64,000 nucleotides of DNA from Gymnorhina tibicen (GCA_013399875.1 VXAZ01003899.1:1039817-1103816); one strand, 5' to 3'. Shown: positions 48,001-63,200, counted from the first letter of the stretch. Notes: a model not told the origin generated them from the letters alone. Program-made: numbers and translations.

Positions 48001-51000
48001 GGCTGCACTGCCTGGTGACCTGAACCCCTCAGCTGCACTGCACTGGGAACTACTCATCTCAAAACTCCACCACTCTGCTAAAAGTAGCTACTAAAAGATC
48101 TCCTTCAGATTTGAGTTGAAGTGCACGTTGGAATGCTGACAGCTTTGAAATAGCATCCAGGAATTCCAAATTCATAGAAACAGTGAATTCCATACTAAAT
48201 ATTGGCTTCTCAAATCATGGGCAACACAGGAAAACTGTATATTTTGAAATGCACACACCGGCTAGCAGAGAAAACTCTCACTGCTAAGGAGCCTGCTGTA
48301 TATTTGGTACTCCAGGAGTGCCGAAGCAATGTTAAGCAAATTGCACTGCGTTTAAAAGCCTTTTTCTGTTCTAGCTGTTTACAGTTTTCCAATGGTAAAT
48401 ATGGGAGAAAAGATGAATGATTTATGAATGTTCTCTGTAAAAAGTCAAACAACATATTAAAACAATGCTTCATAGCATGGGGAAATGGAGTTAAACAGAC
48501 CACTTTCATGGTGATTTTTATAGAAAGGAAATGCAGAGATTTTTGACAGGGAAAAAAAATCTAAAGATGAAGAGAATGGTGTTAAATGTTGTTAAACCTT
48601 TATTTGGCCTAAAGCAAAGGATAAAACTCATTCTGTCAGAGATCTAAAAGAAAAAATCTAAAGAGATGAAAACCACAGCTTTTTGACTTAAGTAATTCCC
48701 CTTTACAAATATTCTTAAATGAGATTGAGTGAAACCCTCCACCCAGCTACATCCTGAAAACCAAACTATTTCCAGTTTCTCTGTTAATATGAGAGTGGGC
48801 AGTGCTGATCAAGTGACAGAAAAACAACTGAGGGGTAGGATGCATCCTGCTGTTTTCCTGAACATCTCTGAATTCCCTGCTCCCAGGGACAGCAAGCCCC
48901 TTCCTTCCTTGCTGCAGGTCTAATGGGTGGCACTTGCCCACAGCTGCTCAGGCAATTGCCCTGGCCCAGTTGTGCAAAGAAATAACGAGCCCCTGAATTG
49001 ACTAAGGAGTGTCACAAGGACAGAAGAAAAAATTGGCTAAGGGAGCACATCAGCAGCTGGAGGAGCATCCTCAGGTGGTGCTCAAGGAGAATGTATATTT
49101 TAATTTGTAGCCCATTTACTGCAATAGGACAGAAGTTTAAGACATGCCATGGAGGACAAGATGGCAATCCAAGCAAAGAAAGGGAAAACAGCCTTTCTGT
49201 ACTTCTGAGAACAAATAGCTGTCTCTACCACCACATCATTGTTTTACTATTACCAGCTAATACAACAGCAGGCTGGAAGTGCAGCTGCGGTCCACAGAAT
49301 ATTTGGCATTTCTGGCCCAAGCATAATCCCTCAAGTAATGAAAAACCTATTTCTATTTCTGCATCCTCGCTACTCTTCATACTGAAGAGGCTGCGTCTGT
49401 CTCCCATTTATTGAAGCTTATTCTTCATCTAGACAGCCAGATCTGGTTTGTATTAGAAATTAGGTTTTAAATCACTATTTTTCTATTATTTGTTTTAGGA
49501 TTTTCAGGAAGCCTCCAGAGGTGCAGAAAAATTCTTCTGGTTGGAAAAGACTCTAATACTCTTCATGAACCAAGCTCCAAATCCCTAAACCCTTGTATAA
49601 GAACTTTGATGTTTTTAAGGTTCAGATTCTGGCCATGAAGACAGTAACATGAGAAAAGTTAAAATGACATAAAAATGTTTTTTAAAAAAAGTTAAAACTC
49701 CCCCTGCAAGAGTAAGACTAATCAGATCCCTGAGCTTTTCTTAATGAGTAGACTCCATTATGGTCTCTCTTTTCTCATGTGGTTGGAGTTTTGCATTTTG
49801 GCAATTAATGGAGTCTCAAGACGTAAAAGGAGGATATATATGAAGAAAGAAACAACAGGTGAAATAAATTTTTGGCTCAACAAATCATATAAGCCTAAAT
49901 TGCATCTCTTTTCTCTTGCTGCTCCCTGCTACCCTGTGGCCAGTTTTAACAGGATTCTCTATTTTCAGGTCCCAGCTCTGCACCACATTCTTACCAACAA
50001 GCACAGGTCTCTCCTTGGAAAAGGCTCGGCTGCTAAAGGCACAGTAACCCATCTCTGTGAGGTACGTGGGGCTATGGTGTTGCACTTCCTGTCTCTGGTA
50101 ATTGTTAGTGTGCCTGCTGTGAAATTGTTTCATTTCTCTTTCAGTTTAAGGTTCTTTTGCATTTTCCACAGACCAGCAAAGGTGTCACAAGTTCATATCT
50201 ACTCTTATATTACCTTGGGATACTTGCTATGTACTCCTGACATTTTTCTAGCATTCATTAATTTTCTCAGCATATCAAGCACTATTTACCTCAATTTTAA
50301 ACCTTTTAATAACTGAACACAGAAATCCTCTAGTGCCAGTACAGTCTGACAGAAGGAGTATCTCGTTCCTTCTGCAAAAGAAAATATTACCCTCACAACT
50401 CCAATTCCAGCTGTCAGGAGCAAAACCCGAGTTTGTTGACAAACCACCTGCCATGGATTGAACTAGCTGCCCTGGAATAACAGAGGGGTTTCATGGTTTC
50501 CATATTTAGGAGGCAAAGCTGTAGCAAAAAGATCCTAATTGAAAAATGAAATCTCTCAATTACAGCAGGATGGCTTTGGACTTTCTGTGGGTACAATTGC
50601 ACTCCAGTCAGTTTGTGTCAAGTTGGGATCCTGAGCACCAGCAGTGGATCCCCAGCCTCCTGCTGCATGGATGGGGCCTTCTACCAGCTCCTGCATCATC
50701 CTCAGGTCATTCCTCACCCTCTGATCCCTACATTAGGAAGTTGCAGCCACCTGCATCTCACAGAATGCAAGGAAGACTTGCAGGAGAAATAAGTGATTTG
50801 AAAGAAGAAGACGCAAATATACAGAAAATACAAAAGAGAACTGCGAGAATAGTGCACTACACCCAAATTTAAATGAAACAACTGTTAACACGCACAGATG
50901 AGCAGGATATACGGAATAGACTGTCTGACCTTTCCAAGAGTCTTGTCTACTCCAGGCTGATTCCTGCAAGGCGAGTAAGGTGCCACAGAGACACCTTGTC

Positions 51001-51984
51001 ATCCAGCATGTGGGGAACCTGCTCTGCCACACTGGCATCAGGATGTGAAAACATCTTCTATTCTGTGGCTTTTCTCAGAAAGTATTTAGTAAGAAAAATG
51101 TTGAAGGAAATCAGCTGATCAACCAACCAGCAAATTAAAATAAAGCTTAAAATTCAATTAACTGCAGCACTGTTTTGCATTATGTATAATACCTTTTAAA
51201 AATTAAATATGACACAGAGGGATAAATCTGGACATCCCAGAGAAGAAAACAAACTAAACCTAGAGCATATTTACAGTTTTAGGTAAGGTTCCGTAAGATC
51301 AATATTAGAGAATGAATTTCCTTTTCCATTCAGGACCTGCATTAATACAAAAACTTGCCTTTTCTAGTAATTATTTAGTAATAGCCAAGATAAAGACATT
51401 AAGAGCGTTTCATAATCACGCAGTGGGGTTCAATTGTGATTCTCTCATTATCAAGTCTGCTCAACATACAAGCCAAAACATGATTTTTCTAACTGACTAC
51501 ATTCTTCATTTTGGCATTGTAATTCAAGCTTCTGATGTCAGAAATGATTATGAGAAATTAAGAGAGGGTTTGCTGACTATAAAGTATACATGCACCAGTC
51601 CAAAAAGGAGCCTCTCCATCCTGCACACATTGCTCTAATAAAAAAAAAAGTATCTTTGGCTTGCCTCTACCCATCATGGTCAAATTCTGTTCTGGAAAGC
51701 AGACATTCATTCACACTCAGGAAAACGACTACATTTCTCAGAGCTTAGCACTCATTATTCAGGCAGAAAAGCCTCAGATCACTAGAAATGGGATAAATTA
51801 TTGCAGTGGTAACAAAGGGGGCTGTCTGGCCAGGGAGCAGCTCTGTATGAAAGGCTCTGGGTCCCCCTGGACAAACACGAGCCAGCACCAGGGTCTGGCA
51901 GCAGCATCTTGGGCTGTAGGAAGAGAGCATGGCCTGGGGACTGGGGGAGAGGGTTATCCCCATCTGCTCTCATTAGGCTACTTC

Positions 51985-52280
51985 TAGGATAACTGCTTCC
52001 AGTTTGGAGCCTTCCAACACAACAAGGACATCAATAAACCAGAGCAAGTGCAGCGATGTCACCAGGACAGTTAGGGGCTGGAGCACCTGTTGTGGGAGGA
52101 GGAGGAAGAGATGGCTGGGGGGCTTCAAAGCAGCCTCTCAAAACCTACAGGTCATGAAGAAGATAAAGCCATGCAATTTCTGTCCTTGGAGGTCTTCAAG
52201 AGCAGAGCGGACATAAGAGATGACCCATTTGGAGCAGAAGAGCCATCCAGAGGTCCCTTCCAACACAAATCACCCTGTAA
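51985..52280 (+). mobile_element. CR1 LINE 3' fragment with internal deletion, plus strand
   Basis: aactgcttccagtttggagc, gtgcagcgatgtcaccagga and ggggctggagcacctgttgt match the CR1 'tccagttctgg...gggtctggagcacc' region. After a gap come ctgtccttggaggtcttcaa, gagcag and aggtcccttccaac, the CR1 3' end. The middle (normally a few hundred bases) is missing or scrambled. Edges are approximate. Confidence 0.85.
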
Positions 52281-55200
52281 CCTTGCAAACCCAAATCTGG
52301 AGTGCAAAATCTGTCCCAGGGGTCAGACAGGTTGTCACGGAAGATGTCATTTTTCCTGTTTATAGCTACAAGGCTGTCATGTAAGGAATTACTAACGAGG
52401 CACAACATCACACGAATATGGTGTATTAGGCGTTCAAACTCGCTGACCTTGGCAAGTCAATGACTTTATTCCTGGACATACAGAATGCATATGATGGCTG
52501 GGGTCTGAGGAGTGACATGAGAAGGCAGGTCAAAGTGTGATGCAGCAAGACTACATAATATTAAACACTGAATAAGCAAAAGCTGAAATGAACCTGAAAA
52601 GTGTTTCTTAAACAGCTATTAAATCCCTGTGATGAATTCATCCCATTACATTATATGGCAAGTAAAGTTTTCTGTCAGTTCTTAGTGATATGTCATTTCT
52701 CTTCCCACTGTTCAAGTTCTTTTGCTACATAAGTTCCCTACTCTGTTACCCTGTCTTATTATTTTCACAAATTGAATTTAATTCCAATTTTTTATTTTGC
52801 CTTCCTTCAAGGTCCTTGAATATTCCTTGAATATTCTCTTGTCTCTTTAGTACACTAATGTATTTTTTATTTGTGGGTTTTTTTTCATGTCATTCATAAT
52901 GCTGCTTTAAGAGCTACATTAGCCACACTTACAAAATCCACGTCATATCTTTCAGTCTTCTAAGAAACCATAGAGCAATAGTTCTATTCCTAAAGACAAA
53001 TATGTACTGCTATACTTAAATAAATAAAATCCATAAGCACACTAAGTGCAAAACAACACAGTGAGTCAACAAAGAAACACAGCAACAAATAATCAATATA
53101 AATGAATCTATAAATGATCAACTGGTGATCTCAATCTAAATAACTGCTAAGAGAGCAATGTTTCCCTAGAAAGAAATGAGACATTTTACACTGATATTGA
53201 ACATTGACTTTTCAGAGAGAATGACCACAGGTTTATTTGATAGGCATCTCTGACTTGGCATTATATTAGCAAAATTTAATCTTCAATATCCCTTATGCTT
53301 ACCTTTCCCCTGAAAAATGGCCTCATCTCAGTTTGTTGGGCTGGGTTATAAAGCATGTCACACTAAAATATCTCAACGCTTTTTCATCATTTTTCCCCCG
53401 ACTTCCTTCAAGTCTCATTTTGCATCTACTTATCTCTGCTATCTCTTTGCCCTGAGAAGACTTCATACCTGTGATTCTGGGATTAAATCCTAGACTACTA
53501 AAAAATTCATAATATTAGGTACTTTCATGGATGAAAGTGAGAATAGGCTCTGTCACACAGCCATCATGAAATCCAGCATATTCTCTAGGTTGTGCATGGG
53601 AGGATGGCAAGGGCACGTGAAGCACAACCTGTACTTCACAACTGAGAGAAAAAAGAGAAAGCACCTCTGAGGAAGCCATTCTTGCAGCTATGACTAAAAA
53701 ACCCCAAAGTTTCTACTATATAAATAATAACTGTACTAATAAATTAATTGTAAACATCATCTCTCTGTAATGTCTGGGTGAGCCATTTCCGTCCTGTCAC
53801 ATCACACTGCTCATTTCTGCAGCACTAACCTTGGCCAAGCAGATGTTTTGAGCAGTGCAGCTACAGCCAGGACAGCGAGTACCAGCCAGGCAGTTGTGTT
53901 TCTTTACTCAGGTTCAAAGCCATAAGTTTTAACAGCTCCTGGGGAGCATTACCAGCATGTGTGAAAAATGTTTCCTCAGACCCATCCGAGACTGTGCTGG
54001 GCAATTTACATTAACAACCCAAAACCTGCCCTGAAAACACAACTCCAGTAACACACGAAAGAAAACATTCCATGATCCTCTCTGTCCCCTGTCTCTTGCC
54101 AAGGCTTCAGAGTAAGTTCAGCCTGGGAGCTGAGCAAGAAAGGTTTTTAATTGCAAGAGCTAAGCTAAGCACATGATAGCACTTTGAGAGTTATGGGAAC
54201 ATTAGTCTCACTCTAGTCTCAGGTGCTGAGGTTTATGGTATGAAAATGTACGACAGACAAAGAACTGACCAGGCTGTAAGACTGCCCCTCCACAATGAAA
54301 TCCTCCTACCCCCACAGTCCCTGAGATCTCTGCTAGGCAAAACAATAGTACACTGGCTTTTCTTGGAACAAATCTGCAGATCAGGCTTTTACTTTTGACT
54401 CGGGAAAAGCCCAGGAAAACTATACCCAAGTAATTTCACTTCAAAGTCTTCCTGTTCTTTGTGGCATTAAGCATATAGTGCAGCTGGAGCATCTTGTCTC
54501 CAGGAAAAGTGTCTCGTTCACTCAATGAATCTCCCACACCTTTGGACTGTGGAATAGGGACACTTGTTAGCTAGAAAGCCACATCTAAATTTCCTGGACA
54601 CAATCACCAAAATTCCCAACACTAGCACATAGTTTTCTTATGGAATGAAACCAGATGCTTTTTCCTAAAAGGCTCAAAACTTCTCAGAGGTAGCATCAGA
54701 CAAGCTTTTCTCACTCAGATTGACTGATAGCAGTCAATAAGAATCACTGAATGTGTGACATTTAGAATATGACAGGCATATTCTAAAATTTAATTATTGC
54801 CCCTAACTGACACCTATTTTCAATGCAAATTTAAGAACAGAACCTTCTGTCATCAGCTAATCTTGCAAGATGCAGCGTTCCCTCGGTTTACATTGATTTC
54901 AAGTGAATCTGATCGCAGTGATTGGCAGCCAGATGCCCTCTGCCTCTCAGAGGTTCCAGCTTTGCATGATTTTCCTTTTTTCAGTCTTGCTTTCCAAAAT
55001 GTCTAGCATATTTGATTTCAGTGAAGTCTGGACAAGACAAAGGCTGTGGTTTTCTGACTCCACAAGTGAAAAACAAATGCAATGTAAGAAATCGAACTAA
55101 ATGTAAATTCCCGTTTGTCAAATACAACTCAGAGAGAGAAAAAAAAATCAATAGCTGCATAAGACAGGCACTTCAGCAACCTATTTTGATGAATCCTCAT

Positions 55201-58200
55201 CTGTGGAATCAGAGTCAAAAAGACAACTTGACTTAGGAGTGGAAGAACTTACAAACATGAATGAACAACAAACTTCATCCAAGCACTTATATTAGCAAAA
55301 AACGGACTCATTTGTGGGAAGAAAATAAATTGATATCAACACCTGAAGGATAGAATTTTATACAAACTGTACCATGTACAGATATTTGATGCAGAGTAAA
55401 GATGAGACTTCTACTTCCAAGTCAGAAATCCTATAGATTTTTTTGTCTGTCACACAAATGGATACTTCTGTGGGTACAAGAGGAATAACTACATAAATCA
55501 ACCATTTATTTCCCTATATCTTATGTTCTGTGAATAGCTATTTTTCAGGTTCTAATTTCAAATTAAAAAAAAAAGACATTTTCATTTGCTTAATTAACTG
55601 CCAGACCCTTTGGCAATTCCGTGGCACTGAAGTGAATATATTATTTCAAGTTTATGTAGAAAGCTGAAATTTATCTTAAACCTCATGCGTATTTACGGTC
55701 AAATAACACTGAGGAATAAATGACTAATAATACTTTCATGTGCAACATAGGCACTACAGGTGCAGTGCAAGCATGCTGCTCTCATAGTCTCTGTTATTTT
55801 TTTTATTTTTTCCTGTATCTTCTTGCATATGATAGTAGATAAAATAGCATCAGTATCTAAAAGTTTCAGTATGAGTATCAAGGTATTATTTTCAAGTGAA
55901 ACATCTTTAAATTCATCGCAGTTTTTAATTTCCACAGGAAATAACAGTTCAGGTTTTTTTCCCCACAGGAAAGTCTAAATATTTAAATTACCATATTTTT
56001 AATGCACTGACATGTTGATGGTCAGATGTTCTTTGATGCTCAAAGATAGATTGGCAGAAATCAGAGCAGCATAGGGGCTTACAAAAACGTGGTATTTATG
56101 CTTGGCAGCAATTACTTTGTGAAAAATACAAGGTGACTCTTTTTATGCTCCTTCTTTCTTCTTTTTTATATTTTTCTCCTCCAAGTTTGGCACGAATCAA
56201 AAGAGCTAAAAACTAATTTAACATGACAAATGCTTTCATCACTCCCTTAACCTCTGAAGTGAACACTCTGACAAAGACAATATGTGTGCTATATGCTTTC
56301 CTTTTGACACTTTATAAATTACTTTCTTGTAACTGGGTTTTACCACCAGCCCAATATCTTCAGGATGTCCTAATTTGAATGGCTGGTTCTACATTCTTCA
56401 TATGTCACCCCTGGGTAATAGGAATAACTTCTGGGCTTTGCGAAATGGCACAAGTCTCAGAGAGGACTGTGGGACAATTTTATTTCCATCCTGCATGCTG
56501 GAATTTACCAAAAGGTTGTGCAATACCAGCAATCAATACTCTGCATTTCATGCATTCCTCAATCTGGCTACTGAGGAAGCAGGGAGAAGTGACAAACCTG
56601 GCTTTAAATGTGCAGACAGCCTTGTGTACACCACGCAATGGAAAAGTTAACTGAAGTGACTTCTTTCCTATTCTCTGCTAGTAAAAATAGTATAACAATC
56701 AGCCATAGAAACATCTTAAAGCGCTCTTTCATACACATCATCTGAACTTTTTTCCTCTGTTAGTCCTTTAACAAGAAGACCAAAAGTAGCTTGATTTATT
56801 TTCAATCCGGTGAATTTGATCTGCGTGAAGTTTCTGCAGAAACCCTGCCAGTGTAAAGGAATTCACACAGAGACCAGTATGTCTAAGATGGCAAAGTGTC
56901 TGTGCACAGAACCAAGCATATTCTGCACAAACAGATGTCCTATCACACTGGACCAGCGCAACACAGACCTGCAGAAATTTTTCCCAGACATCAGTCAGGG
57001 TAGTTTGCAGAGGAAGATTTAGGAAATTTCAGGTAACAGTGGTACTGACTGGCCTATAAAGGAAGAGTCTCTCTAAATAGCTAGACTTCGATGACATATT
57101 ATGATAGAAACCATCATTCTATATGTATCTTAAAAAAGAAAATAAAACCTGAAGTTACCTTCTAACAAGGCATATTGCCATTATTTTGACAAATGTTTAA
57201 CTTAAAATCTCAGTAGTATCTTTATTTAACATCAATTATGTAGTGTGGCAAAAAGTTCCAAAGGTTATTTATGCACTATGAATTTATTTTTAAGGCTTTA
57301 AACATACTGCCTTTTCATTTCATTCATTGTCTTTTTAGTTGTGTGTTGGAGGAAAGGCAATAGGAATGCCTAATAAGTTTTTAAATATTTTATCTTTTCT
57401 ATCAGTTACGAGATTTTTTGTTTTTGCTTCTCTATTTAAATCACCCTCATTAGAAATTTTTCATGCCAGCCATAATCTTTTGCAGTCTCAAAGTTCCGTG
57501 TTTAAACCTGTACACATTATGTTTTCAATGATCCATCCACGTCAATTCTCCCATCTCTTTTATGACAGGACAATTCACTTAGAAATCCTGAGGAATATGA
57601 GAACTTCAAAGTACTCTTTCAGTATCATTTACCTCATATTTGCCATCACTTCCTTTTGCATTTGGCCCTGCAAGAGTCTTGATCAGCATTGATACGTCAC
57701 GTTCACACAGCCCAGATACACTGACAAACCTAAGGAGCAGAACTATTTGCTGCAAATTTTGATGACTTTTTCCATAACTCTTACTTTTAGCTAATGTAAC
57801 CCCAGTGATGGAACCTCTGCTCTGTTAGAGAGCAAGAAATTTTCATTGTGGACATGTAAGGCAGAAATACAATAGCAGCACCTTCAAAGCCTTTCCTTTT
57901 TTCAAATCAGGAGATGATTTAGCACCTGAAGTCATACTGCTGGAGGACAGCAAGGATTAGTTTATAGCTGATGGTTTACACCTGCTCTTTGTCATGTGCA
58001 ATGAATTGTACGATTTTTTGCTGAGAGTGAAGGAATTAATTTAATAAATGGCTTAACTTAAGCACTTTGCTTTTACCTTTCTGTTGTTCTCACGCATCCA
58101 AGGCTACACCACTGCTTTTTTGTTTTTTCTTTTCCCTCTCTTCCATCACTCTAAATTATGATCACAGTGGATCTATCAAATTTATTCGTAAGATTAATTT

Positions 58201-59982
58201 CAGCTATTTTCTGGTTTTGACATATACTTATTCTTTCCTGTGTATGGCATGAAGCTTGTCAGGTAACTTCTCATTATTTAAACCTTGAGCCAACACTCTC
58301 TCCTAAACCCTGCTTTGTTGTGTTCACTACCAACTCTATTGTGCTCATCATTCTTTCAACAGGAAAGACGACCTCAAAAACTTCTGTCAAAATGGATCAG
58401 TTATGTCGTTACTTGAAATGATGGATCATTCATCAATTATTAAGAGTCAATACATTGCCTTACATTCTCTCTTGTCTTATATATGAAAACATAAAAAGCA
58501 ATAATCACATTGCAAAGCTTTGCTTAAGATTACAGTAACGTAAATACCAAGGAAAAACACATTTCATGATCCATCACTTCAAAGTTACGCACATGATTAA
58601 AATGTTCAACTTGCAGTATATCATTTCCCATGTGCATAATCACTCCAACAGGGAGCTGCTGTATGATAACTGTCAAGTTCAATGAATCATGTGCTTTCCA
58701 ATCTTTTCATTTATATACCAAACTAAGCTTGTTATTCTTCTGAGGCTTTCTACAGGGGAAATACAGAAAGATGGTTAGATCTGTAGTATTCAGTATTCTG
58801 GGATGTAGGTCTGGACTAAACAGACAGCAGGAATATTCAGCCAGATCTTTCCTACTACTGTATATATTAATCACATATAGAAGCTCATTAGTACGAAAAA
58901 TGGGGTTTTCAGGTGTCTATCCTGAAGAGTCAGGTTATATAGGATCAAAAAAAAAAAAGAGAAAGAGAAAATTCAGCACATCTTTATAGATCTTCTGAGT
59001 GCTATATATGAGAATAGTTTCACAGATGAAATAAATCCCACAAAGAACAGGTCTGGAAAGTATTAACAGAAAATATCGTCAAGCTACCGTAATTTTGCCA
59101 TCTAGTCAGAGAAGCTAAAGAGTTTGTGCAGCACATCACTGTCATCAGCATATTGTTAAAGGCACTGAAAAAGGTGCAAAATACACTGGTAGCTTGTGCA
59201 GACACTTAGAAAAACCTCTACAACAACAGAGATTGAGAGAGGTACCAGGGGAGGGGGAGGAAATCAGAAATTAATTGAATTAAGAAAGACAAAATTTCAG
59301 CAGCATGTTAAAAACATCTTGAAAAAACATAGAAAGGATTAGGACACAGTGTTAGGACACACTATTAATATATGAATCATGTGAAATAAACACAACATTC
59401 AGAGTTTCTGTATTTTTCCTTACAAAATGCTAAGGATGAGTGGAAAGCGGAAAATAACTGCATGCAGAATGGAACCATCTAATGATTCAAATTTAACACC
59501 ACCAGGATTTAGGCACACAGACCAATATAGACTGAGATCTAGTAATCAAAATGATTTTGTTTCTTTTTTATCTAAAGGCAGCACATGATGGTAATATTTG
59601 AATTCAAATGCCACTAGCTTCTGTTACTTACGTGAATTCAACACCTATCACATTTTTTTCTAAATACTTTTTAAACATACGGCACTACATCAAAAAGTCA
59701 TTAAATCACTCTGTTTGGACCATCTATGAGATGTGCGTATCTGACACCTAAAGTTAAAACTGCACATTAAGAATCCTGAATCAATTTCTTGCTTCCACTG
59801 CTCTTACGACAGTGAACATGACTTGAACATTTTATTTTTCCTCATTAATCAGAATAAGGAATAATAATATTCTTCGCTCACTAAGAACACACATTTGTGA
59901 AACACATTGACCATCCTTTCATCTGCTGAATTTTCATTTTCTGACACAGCCATGTGATTTGACAGAGAAAACACAGCCTTAC

Positions 59983-60221
59983 CTATGAAATATGCTAGCA
60001 AGATGGCAAGCAGGACTGCAGCAGCAATTGCAGATAAAGCAGCACATTTCCAGCTACAGTACTTGGAGGGTTTTTTCAGCTTGAATGCATTCCTGGAGAA
60101 TGTATTTCTAGGTAACAGTCTGGGAGGTGGAGTATAAACCGTTCCTGAGGTCAACGGGTAACCAGGGGAAGAACTACTGAACAGCGGAGTAGTTCCAGAA
60201 GATGTCTTAAACAAGAAATGC
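59983..60221 (-). CDS. TENM2: TENM2 exon A: end of cytoplasmic domain and transmembrane helix
   Basis: A 239-bp internal exon with acceptor tatgtttttcag before GCATTTCTTG and donor TTTCATAG before gtaaggc. One base completes a codon (probably Arg) from the previous exon, then 79 codons, then one base of the Ala codon finished in exon B. It opens [20 protein letters not shown], continues with [20 protein letters not shown] and [19 protein letters not shown], and ends in the hydrophobic helix [20 protein letters not shown] (residues 60-79). Teneurins are type II proteins, so the Ser/Thr/Pro-rich and basic part is cytoplasmic. The Cys pair in KYCSWKC sits at the inner membrane face and could be acylated (inference). 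The [20 protein letters not shown] and [10 protein letters not shown] forms favour teneurin-2 over its paralogues. Exons for the earlier cytoplasmic residues are not in the window. Confidence 0.97.
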
Positions 60222-63200
60222 CTGAAAAACATAAAATGGAACATAGTTGAAAACGGCAAGTCCTGTAGTTAAGAAAGAACATCTCCTACTCCTATACCAT
60301 TCCAGCTGCCACAGCCTGGTAAATTCAGCCAAAAAGAAAAAGGATTTTGTAGGAAGAAAAAGAGAGATGAAAATTCTCAGTCTTTTTGCTACCAGATCTT
60401 AACAACTGGCACTAAAATACAGTGTCAGGGTATCTTTGTTAATCTTTTCTGTAATTAGATGCAACTTGACCACGTACTAGCTAAAACACTAGCATGACCC
60501 ATGAAGTGTCTGGGAGTTCGCTGTGGAATCCACCACTCAAAAAATATTCTAGGAAAATCACACTCTGAGTCTCATTTACAGTCTTGGCAAAAGCTCCCAG
60601 CAAAACCGTAAGAACATACTGAGCAAAACCCATAGTCCTGTAGGAAAAGATCTTGCCAGAATTAGAATTAACCATGACATTGTGGTTTAATAGTACCCAG
60701 GTTTGGTTTGAACAGCTAAGACAATTACCAAAAGCACATGACTCAGCAGATAAAAAGAGGATTTCAACTGCCTGTACATTTGTTAGGAAGAAAATAAGGG
60801 ACAGAATACACTCTCTAATGAATCTCAGAAAATGCTGTCAACACACTCCAGACGGAAGAAAGGGAGAAAGCAAACTGTAAGACTGGTTTCTTTAGATTAA
60901 CTTCTCACAGTCAGGAAGAACTGACTACAAGCATGTTCCAGTGAACAATAAAAAGAGAAGCACAGAATACAGGCTGTGGTCTTACAGAAAGTCACTTGGT
61001 TTAAGACGGAGAGCTCTGAAGACTTGCTCCATACCCTCTCCCTTCACAGCTCTGAAAAACAAGTGCTTCTTGGAATCAAATAGAACAAAGACACTCAGTA
61101 ATCTTCAAAATCAAAATCACAGCCTAAAATAACACACATCTTACTTCCAATGTAAAATATGTTTAACATTTTTATTCAGATACAATCCAGAATGTCACTC
61201 TCAAACCACCTGTTAGACCATTAAAATCCATGTCACTCACTGACAACAACAATTTGGAAGTTTGAGGCTGAAATGTGTTTCCCAAGTATGTTTTCCAGCC
61301 CACCATCATGAATGTGCCTACTGTCAAGCATAGATCAGTGTACACCTATTCTACGGAATACCAAAAGTGATTTAAAAGGCATTTTTTAAAATATTAGTTT
61401 TGAAGTAAAACCCAGAGCATAAGAGGTTGCACAGAACTTACACACAGGTAAAAGACAGTAAAAGGAAGGCTGGTTAGGCTCCCCAGATTTCTGATTAAAC
61501 ATTTCCATTTGAAGACTGCCTCTGAAAATATGTTGGGTTTTTTTTTTAATGAATCAATTAATAAACTCTATTAAAGAACACGAAAAATCACTTTGACACT
61601 GCCTTTGTTATTGATTTTTAAACTGCAAGTGGCCTTGTACATCCCTTTCAATGGTGACCAAAATCTAGTTTGTTGCAGAAAATAGACAAAGACAGTGGCA
61701 CTATCCACTGTCATAACTTTTTATTCATGCTTTGGACACTTCAGATGCACAATCAAACTCAAACAGATTAATTCTAACCAGTTACTTAATAGAAACATTG
61801 GGTTTTTTTAACAAATAAAGCTGCCCTTCTTTTTTCTTTGAGAGGCACATTAGAGGTTAGAATTGCTTCTTTTCTGCACATCATAGGTGATCTACGAGAA
61901 AAAGCAATAAAGGCAAATGCCAGAAGACTTCCCCTTAAAATTACCCAGCCTTTTAAATTATGAAAAACATCTTTCAGTTAAAAGAAAGCAAGAAATAATG
62001 AAAGTGTGATGTCTTGAACACTTCATTTTAAATGTTTCTTTACTTTGCAACAGTTCAATTAAAGTAACTGATGGGTAAATGATGTTATAGGGTTGATTGT
62101 GTCACACCAGATATACTGACTCTTCTGCTCCATCTGTCTGGGTACAACCTGATTAACTTGTCAGCAGAAGCAGGTTTAGTCCTTTCTGCTTGCTTTCCAG
62201 TGTTGGGAGCACAAGACCACTTCCATGATTGGACCTAGGGATTGAAATGCCATGGAGCACGAGGAACAAGGGAAAGCCAGAAGGAAGACAGAGCTGGTGA
62301 GACAAAGGCAGGCAGGAAAGCTCCTCTCTTATCCAGGCTAACTCTGCATCTGCCTCAGCCTAGGACCCCTTGTCCTCCTGAATCCTCATGGCAGGAACGA
62401 CCCTCTTAGATTTGGATGTAAGGGTAACAAACAGTGCTTACCCTTTTCCCTGGCCAAAAGTAGATCTTTTAAAACAAAACTGGAAATTAGAGTCCTTGGA
62501 ACTGTCTTTATCTGAAATGCTTTTAAACCCAGGAATTTTTATGTCCTCTTTAGCTGGGAAGGCAGCTACAGCACCAACAGAAATTTTAATATAAAGCATT
62601 GTTAAAGTAAACTCAGATATATAATGAAACCCTGCTCCCATTAAAATTGAATTAATGAATATCTAGATATGCTTTAATAGAACATGTCAATCATATACTG
62701 TTGCATGTGAGAAGACAAAAAAGGTAGAACAAAAAAGCAGTTCCACCGCGATCCTCTTTGAGATACATGAAGTATATAAAGAAAACCAAACCACTTGTCC
62801 ATGCAAACAGGATCTCTATGATATTGTGAAAACTTATCAGAACTTGGTAGAAGCAAAAAAAGCTGACTGAAAAGGATACATGAGACGATGTCATTCTCAA
62901 AGCCAAAAAGAAAGAATGTCATTGGATAAACTCTGAATTTTGTCACATTTTGTCCTACCCATGCATTTTGAAAGCTGAAAGTTCATTGTCTCAATATGAG
63001 GACCCCGACAAAGTGGCAGCTATCAGAAGACATCATACCATCTGAAAGTACACAAGTTCTGGCTTCAGAAGTTTAAAACAGACATTTAAGTAAAGACTGT
63101 TAAATATCCCCCGGGACACTTTGGAAAACCGAGACTGCATTCCAAAGCTGGGGGCCAGATTAGCAGGTACACCTTAAATCATAGCAAAGCACACCAGAAA

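Larger units (their letters stand above)
36340..59982 (-). other. TENM2: TENM2 large intron A-B, distal two thirds
   Basis: AT-rich intron ending (in gene order, starting) at the exon A donor gtaaggc at 59982. Contents: CR1 fragments at 40833-40940 and 51985-52280, a candidate cryptic exon at 41930-42109, an imperfect (AC)n run near 44147-44171 and an A-run at 45049-45060. The longest plus-strand frame (49744-50316, 190 codons) has no recognisable family. Nothing else was identified. Confidence 0.75.

Noticed and set aside
49744..50316. Plus-strand open frame of 190 codons, the longest in the window
   Set aside because: No recognisable domain. It is hydrophobic and Phe/Leu-rich, as expected from T-rich intron, and has no promoter, splice or homology support. 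Treated as chance.
59239..59263. G-rich run as a G-quadruplex
   Set aside because: Only two strong G-runs are present, not the four needed.
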